Positions 1-7,189 are shown, counted from the first letter of the stretch. The stretch is 7,837 bases of DNA from an uncultured Chlorobiaceae bacterium (GCA_903917955.1 CAIXCO010000179.1:1-7837), one strand, 5' to 3'. Notes: generated by a model from the sequence alone, not told the origin. Numbers and translations are program-made.

Positions 1-46
1 CATTTTTACTCTTCCTGAAAAACACTTGACAACTGAATGAACAAGG

Positions 47-67
47 GGCGCCACAAGTTTGGACGCC
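47..67 (-). terminator. Possible weak hairpin downstream of the LRR gene
   Basis: The inverted repeat pairs ggcg (47-50) with cgcc (64-67) and cca (51-53) with tgg (60-62). It has one bulged base and a 6-nt loop, and begins 27 nt past the stop codon of the minus-strand gene. In the minus-strand transcript it is not followed by a clear U-tract, so an intrinsic terminator is only one reading. Nothing else is recognisable in 1-93. Confidence 0.22.
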
Positions 68-93
68 TCTTTGCTTCAAACGGGGGAGCTTGC

Positions 94-1293
94 TCAGGGT
101 TTTTGCACCACTTCGCAGTTCGGGTGGAGCTCAATAAAGCGTTCGAGCTCTGCATGGGGAATTCGGCCTGCTGAAAGTTCTATTTTTTCAAGGTTCTGCA
201 GGTGCATTACGGGCTCGATTGTGGTGATGGAGGTGTTCGTCAGATCGAGCTCTTCGAGGTTGGCAAGCTCTTCGAGGGCGCTGATATTGTGCAGTGGCGT
301 GTTTGCCAGGCTTAGCTCCCTGAGTTCAAGAAGCTCTCTCAGCGCTTCGATGCTTGTGATGCCGGTTTTGTTGCAGCGGAGATATTCGAGGTTTTTGAGC
401 CCCGTGAGCGGCGTGATGTCGATAATGTTTGAGTTGTCGATACCCAGCTCAATAAGATTTTCGAGGTGCCGGAGCGGTTCAAGTGATGAGATGGCGGTTT
501 TGTAGCAACTGAGCTTTTCGAGGTTGACGAGATCTTTCAGCGGTGAGAGGTCGTTGATGACGGTCTCGGAACAGTAGAGCTCTTCGAGGGCAAGCAGTTT
601 GCTGATGGGTTCGAGTGAGGTTATTTTGGTGCTTGATATCCAGAGGAGCTTCAGCTCTTGCAGTTTGCGAAGGGGTTCAAGTGATGAAAAGTCGCAGTCG
701 AAAGCGTAGAGGCGGCGCAGATGGTGAAGGTTCCTGAGCGGTTCGAGGCTTTCGACGGGTGATTCATCGCAACGGAGCTGCTGAAGGTTTTCGAGCACCT
801 GGACGGGCAGAAGGCTATGAATCCTGCGGTTATCGCAACGCAGGTGTGTGGTTTCGAGAAAGTCGAGCAACTCCAGGTCGGAGGGTTCACGGACAATTTT
901 CAGGGTTGTTTTGATAATCTCTTTCCAGTCAGCGGAGAGAGCGCTCCACCATTTTTTTCGTATGGTAGCCTCCTTGAGAAGTTCTGCTCTGGAGGTGCGG
1001 CCAAGAAAGTCAACTTCAACGGGAGCTTCGATGCTCTCGTGTGGCGCATCCTGGTGAGTGAGCGGGACTGAAGGTGCCGAGTCGTCTGTGCTGATATTGA
1101 GCTTTTCAGTCAGGCAACGGGTATACCATTCGGCTTGTTTTCCTTCAAGAATGCGATGGTGAAGCTCTTGGGATTGCTGGTCAAGGGAGGAGATATCTTC
1201 AAGAATATCGTCTCCGCAACGAGGGCATACGGCACTCTCTGCGGTGAGGGGGTAGCCGCAGACCGGGCATTGATTGTAGGTGTTTTGCTCCAA
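94..1293 (-). CDS. Zinc-ribbon / leucine-rich-repeat protein
   Basis: This is a 399-residue protein of unknown function, probably a cytoplasmic protein-interaction scaffold. Residues 9-26 form a zinc ribbon with Cys9, Cys12, Cys23 and Cys26 (CPVC...CPRC). Residues 30-100 are polar, and 104-165 form a mixed helical region including a WWSAL...DWK stretch. Residues 167-386 are ten consecutive 22-residue leucine-rich repeats with the pattern LxxLxxLxxxxTxIxxLxPLxx. This spacing matches the bacterial internalin-like/SDS22-like class and should fold as a curved solenoid. There is no signal peptide, LPXTG or membrane segment, unlike surface internalins. The start is uncertain: the best codon in frame is TTG (1291-1293), placing the CxxC motif near the N terminus, and no ATG precedes the ribbon. 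No good ribosome binding site is visible. The gene is divergent from dnaE, so it need not share its function. Existence of the gene is secure; its role is unknown. Confidence 0.85.
   Translation of the reverse strand: MEQNTYNQCPVCGYPLTAESAVCPRCGDDILEDISSLDQQSQELHHRILEGKQAEWYTRCLTEKLNISTDDSAPSVPLTHQDAPHESIEAPVEVDFLGRTSRAELLKEATIRKKWWSALSADWKEIIKTTLKIVREPSDLELLDFLETTHLRCDNRRIHSLLPVQVLENLQQLRCDESPVESLEPLRNLHHLRRLYAFDCDFSSLEPLRKLQELKLLWISSTKITSLEPISKLLALEELYCSETVINDLSPLKDLVNLEKLSCYKTAISSLEPLRHLENLIELGIDNSNIIDITPLTGLKNLEYLRCNKTGITSIEALRELLELRELSLANTPLHNISALEELANLEELDLTNTSITTIEPVMHLQNLEKIELSAGRIPHAELERFIELHPNCEVVQKP
136..795 (-). repeat. Ten tandem 66-bp LRR-coding units
   Basis: The DNA encoding residues 167-386 of the LRR protein is ten head-to-tail 66-bp units, one 22-residue repeat each. 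Units begin at residues 167, 189, 211, 233, 255, 277, 299, 321, 343 and 365. The phase is exact, with no unit shortened or lengthened. The units are diverged in DNA sequence, so the repeats are old. Recurrent minus-strand codon blocks for LEPLR (residues 183, 205 and 271) are the best-conserved pieces. The last unit loses the consensus, consistent with a C-terminal cap. Confidence 0.85.
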
Positions 1294-1581
1294 AATTACA
1301 GTGACAATTACTTCATTGAGGAAAGAAAAACGAAATGCTATCTATTAGTATAAGAAAAAAAGCTTTATCCCCATAAAGGGCTCGACAATCCTGGCGATAA
1401 TTTTTTGTTGGTGACAAGCGAGGAGGTGATGGATTTTCCAGGATACCGTGATCATAAAAAAATGTACTATTTTGAGAGCCAAAGCGCTCTGTTGCCGTCT
1501 GGTGTAGTATCCATGTGGAGTGTGCTTTTGTTTGCACAGGGTCGTCGTGCTGCCATTAAAGAGTGAAGGGTTGTTATCAAT
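1294..1581. other. Divergent intergenic region with small ORF candidate
   Basis: This 288-nt region separates the divergent LRR gene and dnaE and must hold the promoters of both. Visible items are as follows. A perfect 6-4-6 inverted repeat, ctttat-cccc-ataaag, lies at 1363-1378. A minus-strand TATACT (plus coordinates 1347-1352) is a candidate -10 for the LRR gene, but I see no matching -35. AGGAGGTGAT (1421-1430) is a perfect complement of the 16S 3' end. A plus-strand ORF from GTG 1411 (or ATG 1429) to TGA 1563-1565 has 51 or 45 codons and ends 16 nt before dnaE. Minus-strand frames are open over the same stretch (for example 1345-1596), so openness alone is weak evidence for coding. I cannot place a convincing sigma70 promoter for dnaE. 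Confidence 0.4.
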
Positions 1582-4500
1582 ATGGATTTTATACATTTAC
1601 ATGCTCATACGCATTATTCGATGCAGAGCAGTCCGATTTTTTCGGATGAAATTTTTTCTGCTGCGCTCAAGTTTGGTATGAAAAGTATTGCGGTTACCGA
1701 TTATTGCGCAATGTTCAATATGCCGCAGCTCTTCAGTGAGGCAAAACATGCCGGTGTCAAGCTTATTATCGGCAGTGAGCTCTTGCTGCTCGAAACTGAT
1801 GCGCATCAGCACAGCCGTATTCCAGTCTCCTCTTCGTTGGTGCTTCTTGTTCAGAATGATGCCGGATACCGGAACCTCTGCATTTTGCTTTCGAGGGCGG
1901 CCAAGGAGGGCTTTGTGAATGGTATGCCGCATATTGAGAGCCGTCAGCTTGAGAGCTGCCATGAGGGGCTTGTTTGCCTCTCGGCCTACTCTTCGGGCCG
2001 CATAGGGCGGGCGCTTCTTGCCGGGGCCATTGATGAGGCTGAAACCTTTACAGCCTACTACCAGGAAATTTTTGGGGAGAACTTCTATCTTGAGCTTCAG
2101 CGTCATGGTACCCCTTTCGATGAAAAGCTCAATGAAGAAACTATTGCTCTGGCGAAAAAATTTTCTGTTGAACTGGTTGCTACCAACAATGTTCACTATC
2201 TCGAGCGGAAGGATGCTGGCTGTTACAGGGCGATGGTTGCCAACCGTACCAAGGAGAAGCTCTCGAACCAGAATCTGCTGGCACTTCCAGGAGACGACCA
2301 TTATCTAAAGTCTTCTGCCGAGATGGCTGCTCTCTTCAGCGATGAACATCGAGAGCTGAGCAATACGGTGCGGATTGCTGAAAAATGTTCCTACACGTTC
2401 AGCAACAAAGAGCCTATTCTGCCCCATTTCCCTCTTCCTGAAGGTTTCGACAATGAATTTGCCTATCTCCGTCACCTTACCTGGGAGGGGGCGAAGGAGA
2501 AGTATGCTGATTCGGAAGCTGATGGAATCACTGCGGAGGATGTGCGTGCGCGTATAGAGCTGGAGCTTGGTGTGATAGAAAAGATGGGGTTCAGCTCCTA
2601 TTTTCTCATTGTCAGTGATCTTATAGCGGCTTCGAGGCGGCTTGGCTATTCGGTCGGGCCGGGCCGTGGGTCAGCGGCAGGGAGCATTGTGGCCTATCTG
2701 ACGGGCATTACCCGCATTGATCCGTTAAAATACAAGCTGCTTTTTGAGCGCTTCCTGAATCCTGAGCGCTCTTCGATGCCGGATATCGACATCGACTTCA
2801 CCCCCGTCGGCAAGCAGAAGGTGCTTGAGTATACGGTTGAAAAATATGGTACCGAGAGTGTTGCCAAGGTGATTGCCATCGGTACCTTTGCGGCCAAGGC
2901 GGCGATTCGTGATGCTGGAAGGGTGCTGGAGGTTCCACTTCCTTTGGTCGATAAACTTGCAAAACTGGTTCCTGTCAAGCCTGGTATCACGCTTGAAAAG
3001 GCGTTGAATGAGGCAAAGGAGATGCAGCAGTTTGCCGACAGTACGCCGGAGCTTAAGGAGCTGATGCGCTATGCCCGTGCGCTTGAGGGGAGGGCGCGGA
3101 ACGTTTCGATGCACGCAGGTGCTGTAGTCATTACGGATGGACGGCTTGAGGAGCAGGTACCGCTCTATGTCTCCAACAAGATTGAGACTGAGGAGCGCAA
3201 ATTTGCCGATGAAATTGATCTTGCCGAACCCGATCATGTGAGGGGCAAGGCTTCTGACGGGAATGATGAGAAGCAGGTTGTGACCCAGTTTGACAAGAAT
3301 TGGATCGAAACCTCTGGATTGCTCAAGATTGACTATCTCGGCCTTGAAACCCTGGCGGTTATTGATGAGACGCTCAAGATGATCAAGCGGCGGCACAATC
3401 TTGATATTGAGCTCGAAAAAGTGCCCATGAACGACCGCAAGACCTTCAGGATTTTTCAGGAGGGGAAGATGGCCGGTATTTTCCAGTTTGAGTCGTCGGG
3501 GATGCAGAGCTATATGACACGCCTTCAGCCGACGCAGATTGGTGATATCATTGCTATGAGTGCGCTCTATCGTCCAGGCGCCCTTAATGCCCGTATTGAT
3601 GAAAAGCGCAATGCCGTTGATCTTTTTGTTGACCGTAAGCATGGACGTGAAGCGATTGATTACATGCATCCCATGCTTGAGACAATTTTGAAGGAGACGT
3701 ATGGCGTTATTGTCTATCAGGAGCAAGTGATGCAGATTTCGCAGGTGATGGGCGGCTTCTCTTTGGCCAAGGCGGATAATTTGCGCAAGGCGATGGGCAA
3801 AAAGATGCCTGAGATCATGGAGAAGTACAAGGCTGATTTTGTTAAGGGAGGTGTGCAGCAGGGGGTGCACGATACGCTTGCCACTCGTGTTTTTGAGCTT
3901 ATGGCCGAGTTTGCCGGTTATGGATTCAACAAGAGCCACTCTGCTGCTTACGGAGTGCTTGCATACTGGACGGGCTACCTGAAAGCCCACTATACCATCG
4001 AGTTTGTGACGGCGGTATTGAACAGTGAAATCGGCGATATTGAGCGGATGAAGCATTTGACCGATGAGGCCAAAAGTTTTGGGATATCTACCTTGCCACC
4101 CTCTATCAACAAGAGTGACGCGCTTTTTTCGGTTGAGGATGATGCTGCTGGTCGCTCGTTTATCCGCGTTGGGCTGAGCGCCATCAAGCAGGTCGGAGCG
4201 GGGGCAAGGGCTGTTGTGACCTCAAGGCTTCGCCGAAAACGGGATTTTGTGAACCTGTTTGATTTGGCAGCATCGGTTGATTTGAGGGTTATGAGCCGCA
4301 AGGCGCTTGAGTGCCTGATTCTTGCAGGGGCATTTGATGAGCTTGACCAGCATCGCGCCCGGCTTCTTGCCAATATCGACAAAGCGTTTAAATTTGGTCA
4401 GATGCAGAATCGTTCGGTGACCCTTGGGCAGTGTGGCTTTTTTTCGGCTGAAGAGGGGGCGCAGCTTGAGGAGGAGCATTTTCCTGACATGGAGAGTGCC

Positions 4501-5154
4501 GAGATGATGGCGGAAGCGGATAAGCTTTTGCATGAAAAGAGACTGGTCGGTTTTTATTTGAGCCATCATCCGCTTTCGCCCTACCGTCGTGACTGGCAGG
4601 CTTTTGCGACGCTTCAGCTCCAGGCAAAGGAGGTTGTTGCGGCAAAGCAGTACAAGGTGATCGGCATTGTTGTATCGGTGAAACCTTATCAGGATAAAAA
4701 AGGCAAGCAAATGCTTTTTGGCTCTATCGAGGATTTTACGGGAAAGGCGGATTTTACCGTTTTTGCCAGTCTGTATGAGCAGTACGGCCATCTTATCAAG
4801 CCTGAAGAGGTGTTGATGCTGGTTGCTGAAGGAGAGGTGAGCGGCGGTATGCTCAAACTGCTGGTCAGGGAGGTTATCCCGATAAAAAAGGTACGGCAGG
4901 CGCTTGTTAAAAAAATTATCCTGAAAGTTGATGCCGATGATCATACGCAGATGGGAATGCTCGGCAAGGTTAAAAAAATCTTTGATGCCAACAAGGGCGG
5001 GACGCCGGTTGAGTTTGAGGTAAAAGCGCAGTCGGGTGAAAATATTGAAACCATCACCCTCTTTGCCCGCAGCACCCCGATTGATCCGGCGGAGAGCACT
5101 ATTGAAAAGCTTGAGGAGGTGCTGGGTCCCGACAATGTGCGAATTTCCGGGTAG
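1582..5154 (+). CDS. dnaE: DNA polymerase III subunit alpha
   Basis: This is the catalytic subunit of the replicative polymerase, extending DNA at the fork with the beta clamp and clamp loader. It has 1190 residues, close to the 1160 of E. coli DnaE. Domains in order: PHP (about 1-280) opening HLHAHTHYS; palm and fingers (about 300-840) with the GPGRGSAAG motif (359-367), catalytic Asp401 and Asp403 in PDIDIDF, and a third aspartate, Asp584, in KIDYLGL; YGVIVYQEQVMQ (707-718); FNKSHSAAYG (782-791); helix-hairpin-helix region (about 870-925); internal clamp-binding motif QCGFF (950-954); OB fold (about 1020-1095); C-terminal domain to 1190. No 3'-5' exonuclease domain is inserted, so it is DnaE type rather than PolC. 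The PHP domain appears to have lost several metal ligands (Ser16, Tyr41, Ser85, Asn203). A charged insertion lies near 531-564. The ATG at 1582 puts the PHP motif at residue 5; AAGGG 11 nt upstream is a weak ribosome site. Confidence 0.98.
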   Translation: MDFIHLHAHTHYSMQSSPIFSDEIFSAALKFGMKSIAVTDYCAMFNMPQLFSEAKHAGVKLIIGSELLLLETDAHQHSRIPVSSSLVLLVQNDAGYRNLCILLSRAAKEGFVNGMPHIESRQLESCHEGLVCLSAYSSGRIGRALLAGAIDEAETFTAYYQEIFGENFYLELQRHGTPFDEKLNEETIALAKKFSVELVATNNVHYLERKDAGCYRAMVANRTKEKLSNQNLLALPGDDHYLKSSAEMAALFSDEHRELSNTVRIAEKCSYTFSNKEPILPHFPLPEGFDNEFAYLRHLTWEGAKEKYADSEADGITAEDVRARIELELGVIEKMGFSSYFLIVSDLIAASRRLGYSVGPGRGSAAGSIVAYLTGITRIDPLKYKLLFERFLNPERSSMPDIDIDFTPVGKQKVLEYTVEKYGTESVAKVIAIGTFAAKAAIRDAGRVLEVPLPLVDKLAKLVPVKPGITLEKALNEAKEMQQFADSTPELKELMRYARALEGRARNVSMHAGAVVITDGRLEEQVPLYVSNKIETEERKFADEIDLAEPDHVRGKASDGNDEKQVVTQFDKNWIETSGLLKIDYLGLETLAVIDETLKMIKRRHNLDIELEKVPMNDRKTFRIFQEGKMAGIFQFESSGMQSYMTRLQPTQIGDIIAMSALYRPGALNARIDEKRNAVDLFVDRKHGREAIDYMHPMLETILKETYGVIVYQEQVMQISQVMGGFSLAKADNLRKAMGKKMPEIMEKYKADFVKGGVQQGVHDTLATRVFELMAEFAGYGFNKSHSAAYGVLAYWTGYLKAHYTIEFVTAVLNSEIGDIERMKHLTDEAKSFGISTLPPSINKSDALFSVEDDAAGRSFIRVGLSAIKQVGAGARAVVTSRLRRKRDFVNLFDLAASVDLRVMSRKALECLILAGAFDELDQHRARLLANIDKAFKFGQMQNRSVTLGQCGFFSAEEGAQLEEEHFPDMESAEMMAEADKLLHEKRLVGFYLSHHPLSPYRRDWQAFATLQLQAKEVVAAKQYKVIGIVVSVKPYQDKKGKQMLFGSIEDFTGKADFTVFASLYEQYGHLIKPEEVLMLVAEGEVSGGMLKLLVREVIPIKKVRQALVKKIILKVDADDHTQMGMLGKVKKIFDANKGGTPVEFEVKAQSGENIETITLFARSTPIDPAESTIEKLEEVLGPDNVRISG

Positions 5155-5254
5155 TCCGGTTTATTGATAAATTTTTGTTACTTTCTTCACTGATTGATTT
5201 TCAATTTTATTATAACGTTGAGACTATCACTAATCTAAACTGGGACATAAAAAA

Positions 5255-5584
5255 ATGAGTGGAAAATATCTTGTGGCAACTGACCTGAACTTCAAGGCAG
5301 AGATTCTTGATTCTGATAAAGTGGCGCTGGTTGATTTTTGGGCAGCCTGGTGTGGCCCATGTATGATGCTTGGCCCTGTTATCGAAGAGCTTGCCGGTGA
5401 CTATGCTGGAAAGGCTGTCATTGCAAAACTCAATGTTGACGAGAACCCAAACACTGCGGCTCAGTACGGGATCAGAAGCATCCCCTCCCTTCTTGTTTTC
5501 AAAAATGGCCAGGTTGTCGATCAGATGCTTGGTGCAATGCCAAAAAATACGATCGCCAAGAAAATTGACGAGCATATCGGCTAA
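5255..5584 (+). CDS. trxA: Thioredoxin, CGPC active site (first copy)
   Basis: This 109-residue cytoplasmic thioredoxin is a dithiol carrier that reduces protein disulfides and is recharged by thioredoxin reductase. It has the full fold length. The redox site is W32-C33-G34-P35-C36, the buried acid is Asp27 in VDFW, and cis-Pro77 lies in RSIPSLL. The residue after the second cysteine is Met37, where E. coli and the neighbouring copy have Lys. It is about 82% identical to the second thioredoxin (89 of 109 positions by eye), so the two arose by duplication. It starts 100 nt after dnaE, where no clear dnaE terminator is visible, and is followed by a strong terminator, so it could be read with dnaE or from its own promoter. 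TATAAC (5211-5216) is a possible -10 without an obvious -35. The ribosome site is weak (GGGA 5242-5245, 9 nt spacing). Confidence 0.96.
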   Translation: MSGKYLVATDLNFKAEILDSDKVALVDFWAAWCGPCMMLGPVIEELAGDYAGKAVIAKLNVDENPNTAAQYGIRSIPSLLVFKNGQVVDQMLGAMPKNTIAKKIDEHIG

Positions 5585-5599
5585 CATTCCGGGCTTAAC

Positions 5600-5645
5600 A
5601 AAGCCCGTTATGCCGGTGCAGAGTGCCGGGATGCGGGCTTTTTTT
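5600..5645 (+). terminator. Rho-independent terminator after first trx
   Basis: The stem pairs aaagcccg (5600-5607) with cgggcttt (5634-5641). An inner ccgg/ccgg pairing can form (5613-5616 with 5626-5629), and the T-run covers 5639-5645. It begins 15 nt after the stop codon. It ends the transcript carrying the first thioredoxin and separates it from the second. The left arm can instead pair with an upstream cgggctt (5590-5596), giving a competing hairpin. Confidence 0.8.
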
Positions 5646-5768
5646 CATGCTCATACAATGCTCAAGAGTGCTTTGCGACTGAGCGTCATTTGTTTTTTTC
5701 CCTCATTATTATGTGCAGATAAGCTTGTTATACATTAATTGCACAATCAACAGCTTCCCTGTTCGGTT

Positions 5769-5830
5769 TTTTAAGGTTTTTTTAAGCTTGGATTCAGGGC
5801 TTTTAAAGGTTTGTACCGATATATTTGTTT
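5769..5830 (+). repeat. 62-nt element, copy A, upstream of second trx
   Basis: This element matches 7605-7666 without gaps at 54 of 62 positions (counted by eye). The most conserved blocks are aagcttgg, ttcagg, ttttaaaggtttgt and cgatatatttgttt. It lies on the same strand as the downstream gene and ends 47 nt before the thioredoxin ATG. That distance fits a promoter or operator; a dispersed intergenic repeat is the alternative. It contains TATATTTG, which resembles the TAnnTTTG promoter element of Bacteroidota; whether Chlorobi sigma factors use it is not shown here. The rest of the 293-nt gap (5585-5877) contains the terminator and a small hairpin at 5749-5763, and no gene that I can support. 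Confidence 0.75.
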
Positions 5831-5863
5831 CAAGTGGAGTTGAGAGGTGTTATTAATTTAAAC

Positions 5864-5869
5864 AGGTGA
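5864..5869 (+). promoter_or_regulatory. Ribosome binding site deciding second trx start
   Basis: AGGTGA matches the 16S 3' end complement and lies 8 nt before ATG 5878. It overlaps the alternative GTG 5866, so it cannot serve that codon. This, and the N-terminal alignment with the first thioredoxin, select ATG 5878. Confidence 0.7.
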
Positions 5870-5877
5870 ATACAATT

Positions 5878-6213
5878 ATGAATAGAAACTCTCTTGCAGC
5901 AACGGAGTTGAATTTCAAGGCGGAGATTCTTGATTCCGGGAAGGTTGCGTTGGTTGATTTCTGGGCTCCCTGGTGCGGCCCGTGTAAAATGCTTGGACCT
6001 GTTATTGAGGAACTTGCTGGTGACTACGCAGGAACGGCTGTTATTGCAAAGCTCAATGTTGATGAGAACCCTAAAATTGCTGCACAGTACGGTATCAGAA
6101 GCATTCCCTCCCTGCTTCTGTTCAAAAATGGCGAGGTGGTCGACCAACTGGTTGGAGCCGTGCCCAAAAACACGATTGCATCGAAACTTGACGAGTATAT
6201 CGGTTCATTTTAA
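5878..6213 (+). CDS. trxA: Thioredoxin, CGPC active site (second copy)
   Basis: This 111-residue cytoplasmic thioredoxin has the canonical motif W32-C33-G34-P35-C36-K37, preceded by Ala-Pro. Asp27 and cis-Pro77 are also present. Starting at ATG 5878, it aligns with the first copy from residue 1 without gaps and adds Ser-Phe at the C terminus. A GTG at 5866 would add four residues but lacks a spaced ribosome site. The stop codon is 25 nt before trxB, with no terminator between, so this copy and the reductase should be cotranscribed. That makes it the more likely main substrate of TrxB. The conserved 62-nt element lies just upstream and probably affects its expression. The two copies differ at many third codon positions, so the duplication is not very recent. 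Confidence 0.97.
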   Translation: MNRNSLAATELNFKAEILDSGKVALVDFWAPWCGPCKMLGPVIEELAGDYAGTAVIAKLNVDENPKIAAQYGIRSIPSLLLFKNGEVVDQLVGAVPKNTIASKLDEYIGSF

Positions 6214-6238
6214 TCTCACTTCCGAAAAATAGCAGATC

Positions 6239-7174
6239 ATGCAGAGTAACGTACGCGATATCGTTATCATGGGTACCGGTCCCGCCGGTTATACCGCAGC
6301 CATTTATTCAGGGCGGGCAAACCTCAACCCTGTCGTTATTGATGGATTTCAGCCAGGCGGTCAGCTTATGATCACAACAGAGATTGAGAATTTCCCTGGT
6401 TTTCCTGAAGGAATTCGTGGCCCGGAGCTTATGGCAAAAATGCGTGATCAGGCGGCAAAGTTTGGTACGGAGTTTATTGGCGGCAGCGTCGTCGAGGCTG
6501 ATCTTTCACGAAGCCCCTTTTGTTTGACGCTTGAGGATGGTCGTGAGTTGTTGACTCACGCGCTTATTGTTGCTACCGGGGCAAATGCCAAGTGGCTGGG
6601 AATCGATTCGGAGACTCGTTACCGGGGCAAGGGCGTTTCGGCCTGCGCGACCTGTGACGGATTTTTCTTTCGTGACTGCCATGTTTTTGTTGTCGGTGGA
6701 GGCGATACGGCGATGGAGGAGGCGCTCTATTTGACCAAATTTGCCTCTCATGTTACTCTTGTGCATCGCCGTGAAGAGTTTCGCTCATCAAAAATCATGA
6801 GCCTTCGTACCCGAAAAAATCCAAAAATCAGCATGATGCTCAATGAGGTTGTTGATGAAATTCTTGGTGATGGTCAAAAAGTAACGGCAATCCGGCTGAA
6901 AAATATGGTGACGGGTGAGTTTTCGGAGCATCAGTGTGATGGTGTTTTTCTAGCCATTGGCCACGCTCCAAATTCCGCCTTATTCAAGGATCAGCTCGAT
7001 ATGGATGATTACGGCTATATAAAGACCAAAAAATCATCTACAGAAACCAATGTTCCTGGCGTTTTTGCCTGTGGCGATGTTCAGGACTTTACCTATCGCC
7101 AGGCGGTCACTGCTGTAGGAACCGGCTGCATGGCTGCGGTTGATGCGGAGCGTTTTTTGGAAACCATTCGGTAA
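6239..7174 (+). CDS. trxB: Thioredoxin-disulfide reductase
   Basis: This low-molecular-weight thioredoxin reductase (311 residues, typical length) is a cytoplasmic flavoprotein. It moves electrons from NADPH through FAD and a cysteine pair to thioredoxin. The N-terminal FAD Rossmann motif GTGPAG is at 12-17. The redox pair is C136-A-T-C139, inside the inserted NADPH domain. The NADPH dinucleotide-binding motif GGGDTAMEEA is at 153-162, and HRREEFR (176-182) has the His-Arg-Arg...Arg pattern that binds the 2'-phosphate and indicates NADPH rather than NADH. The second FAD segment is GVFACGDV (274-281), followed by RQAVTAVGTG. All key residues are present, so this is not one of the TrxB-like flavoproteins lacking cysteines. 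It is placed directly behind the second thioredoxin. The start codon has only a poor upstream ribosome site, which suggests translational coupling or read-on from trxA. Confidence 0.98.
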   Translation: MQSNVRDIVIMGTGPAGYTAAIYSGRANLNPVVIDGFQPGGQLMITTEIENFPGFPEGIRGPELMAKMRDQAAKFGTEFIGGSVVEADLSRSPFCLTLEDGRELLTHALIVATGANAKWLGIDSETRYRGKGVSACATCDGFFFRDCHVFVVGGGDTAMEEALYLTKFASHVTLVHRREEFRSSKIMSLRTRKNPKISMMLNEVVDEILGDGQKVTAIRLKNMVTGEFSEHQCDGVFLAIGHAPNSALFKDQLDMDDYGYIKTKKSSTETNVPGVFACGDVQDFTYRQAVTAVGTGCMAAVDAERFLETIR

Positions 7175-7189
7175 CACCCCCTCTTGTTC

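Noticed and set aside
136..795. 66-bp periodicity as a CRISPR-like or satellite array
   Set aside because: The period is in frame with 22-residue leucine-rich repeats and the units are diverged, so it is protein-coding repetition.
1382..1401. TCGACA and GATAAT as a dnaE promoter
   Set aside because: The hexamers are only 8 nt apart, far short of the 16-18 nt needed.
2725..4056. 443-codon open frame on the minus strand inside dnaE
   Set aside because: It is entirely antisense to well-conserved polymerase motifs, has no recognisable domain, and is explained by the codon bias of dnaE. Other antisense and shifted frames within dnaE, trx and trxB were dropped for the same reason.
5155..5254. Terminator for dnaE or a third copy of the 62-nt element before trx1
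   Set aside because: Only 4-5 bp AT-rich stems are present, and the sequence does not align with the element.
5866..5877. GTG start for the second thioredoxin, adding four residues
   Set aside because: The AGGTGA ribosome site overlaps this codon and is correctly spaced for ATG 5878, which also matches the N terminus of the first thioredoxin.
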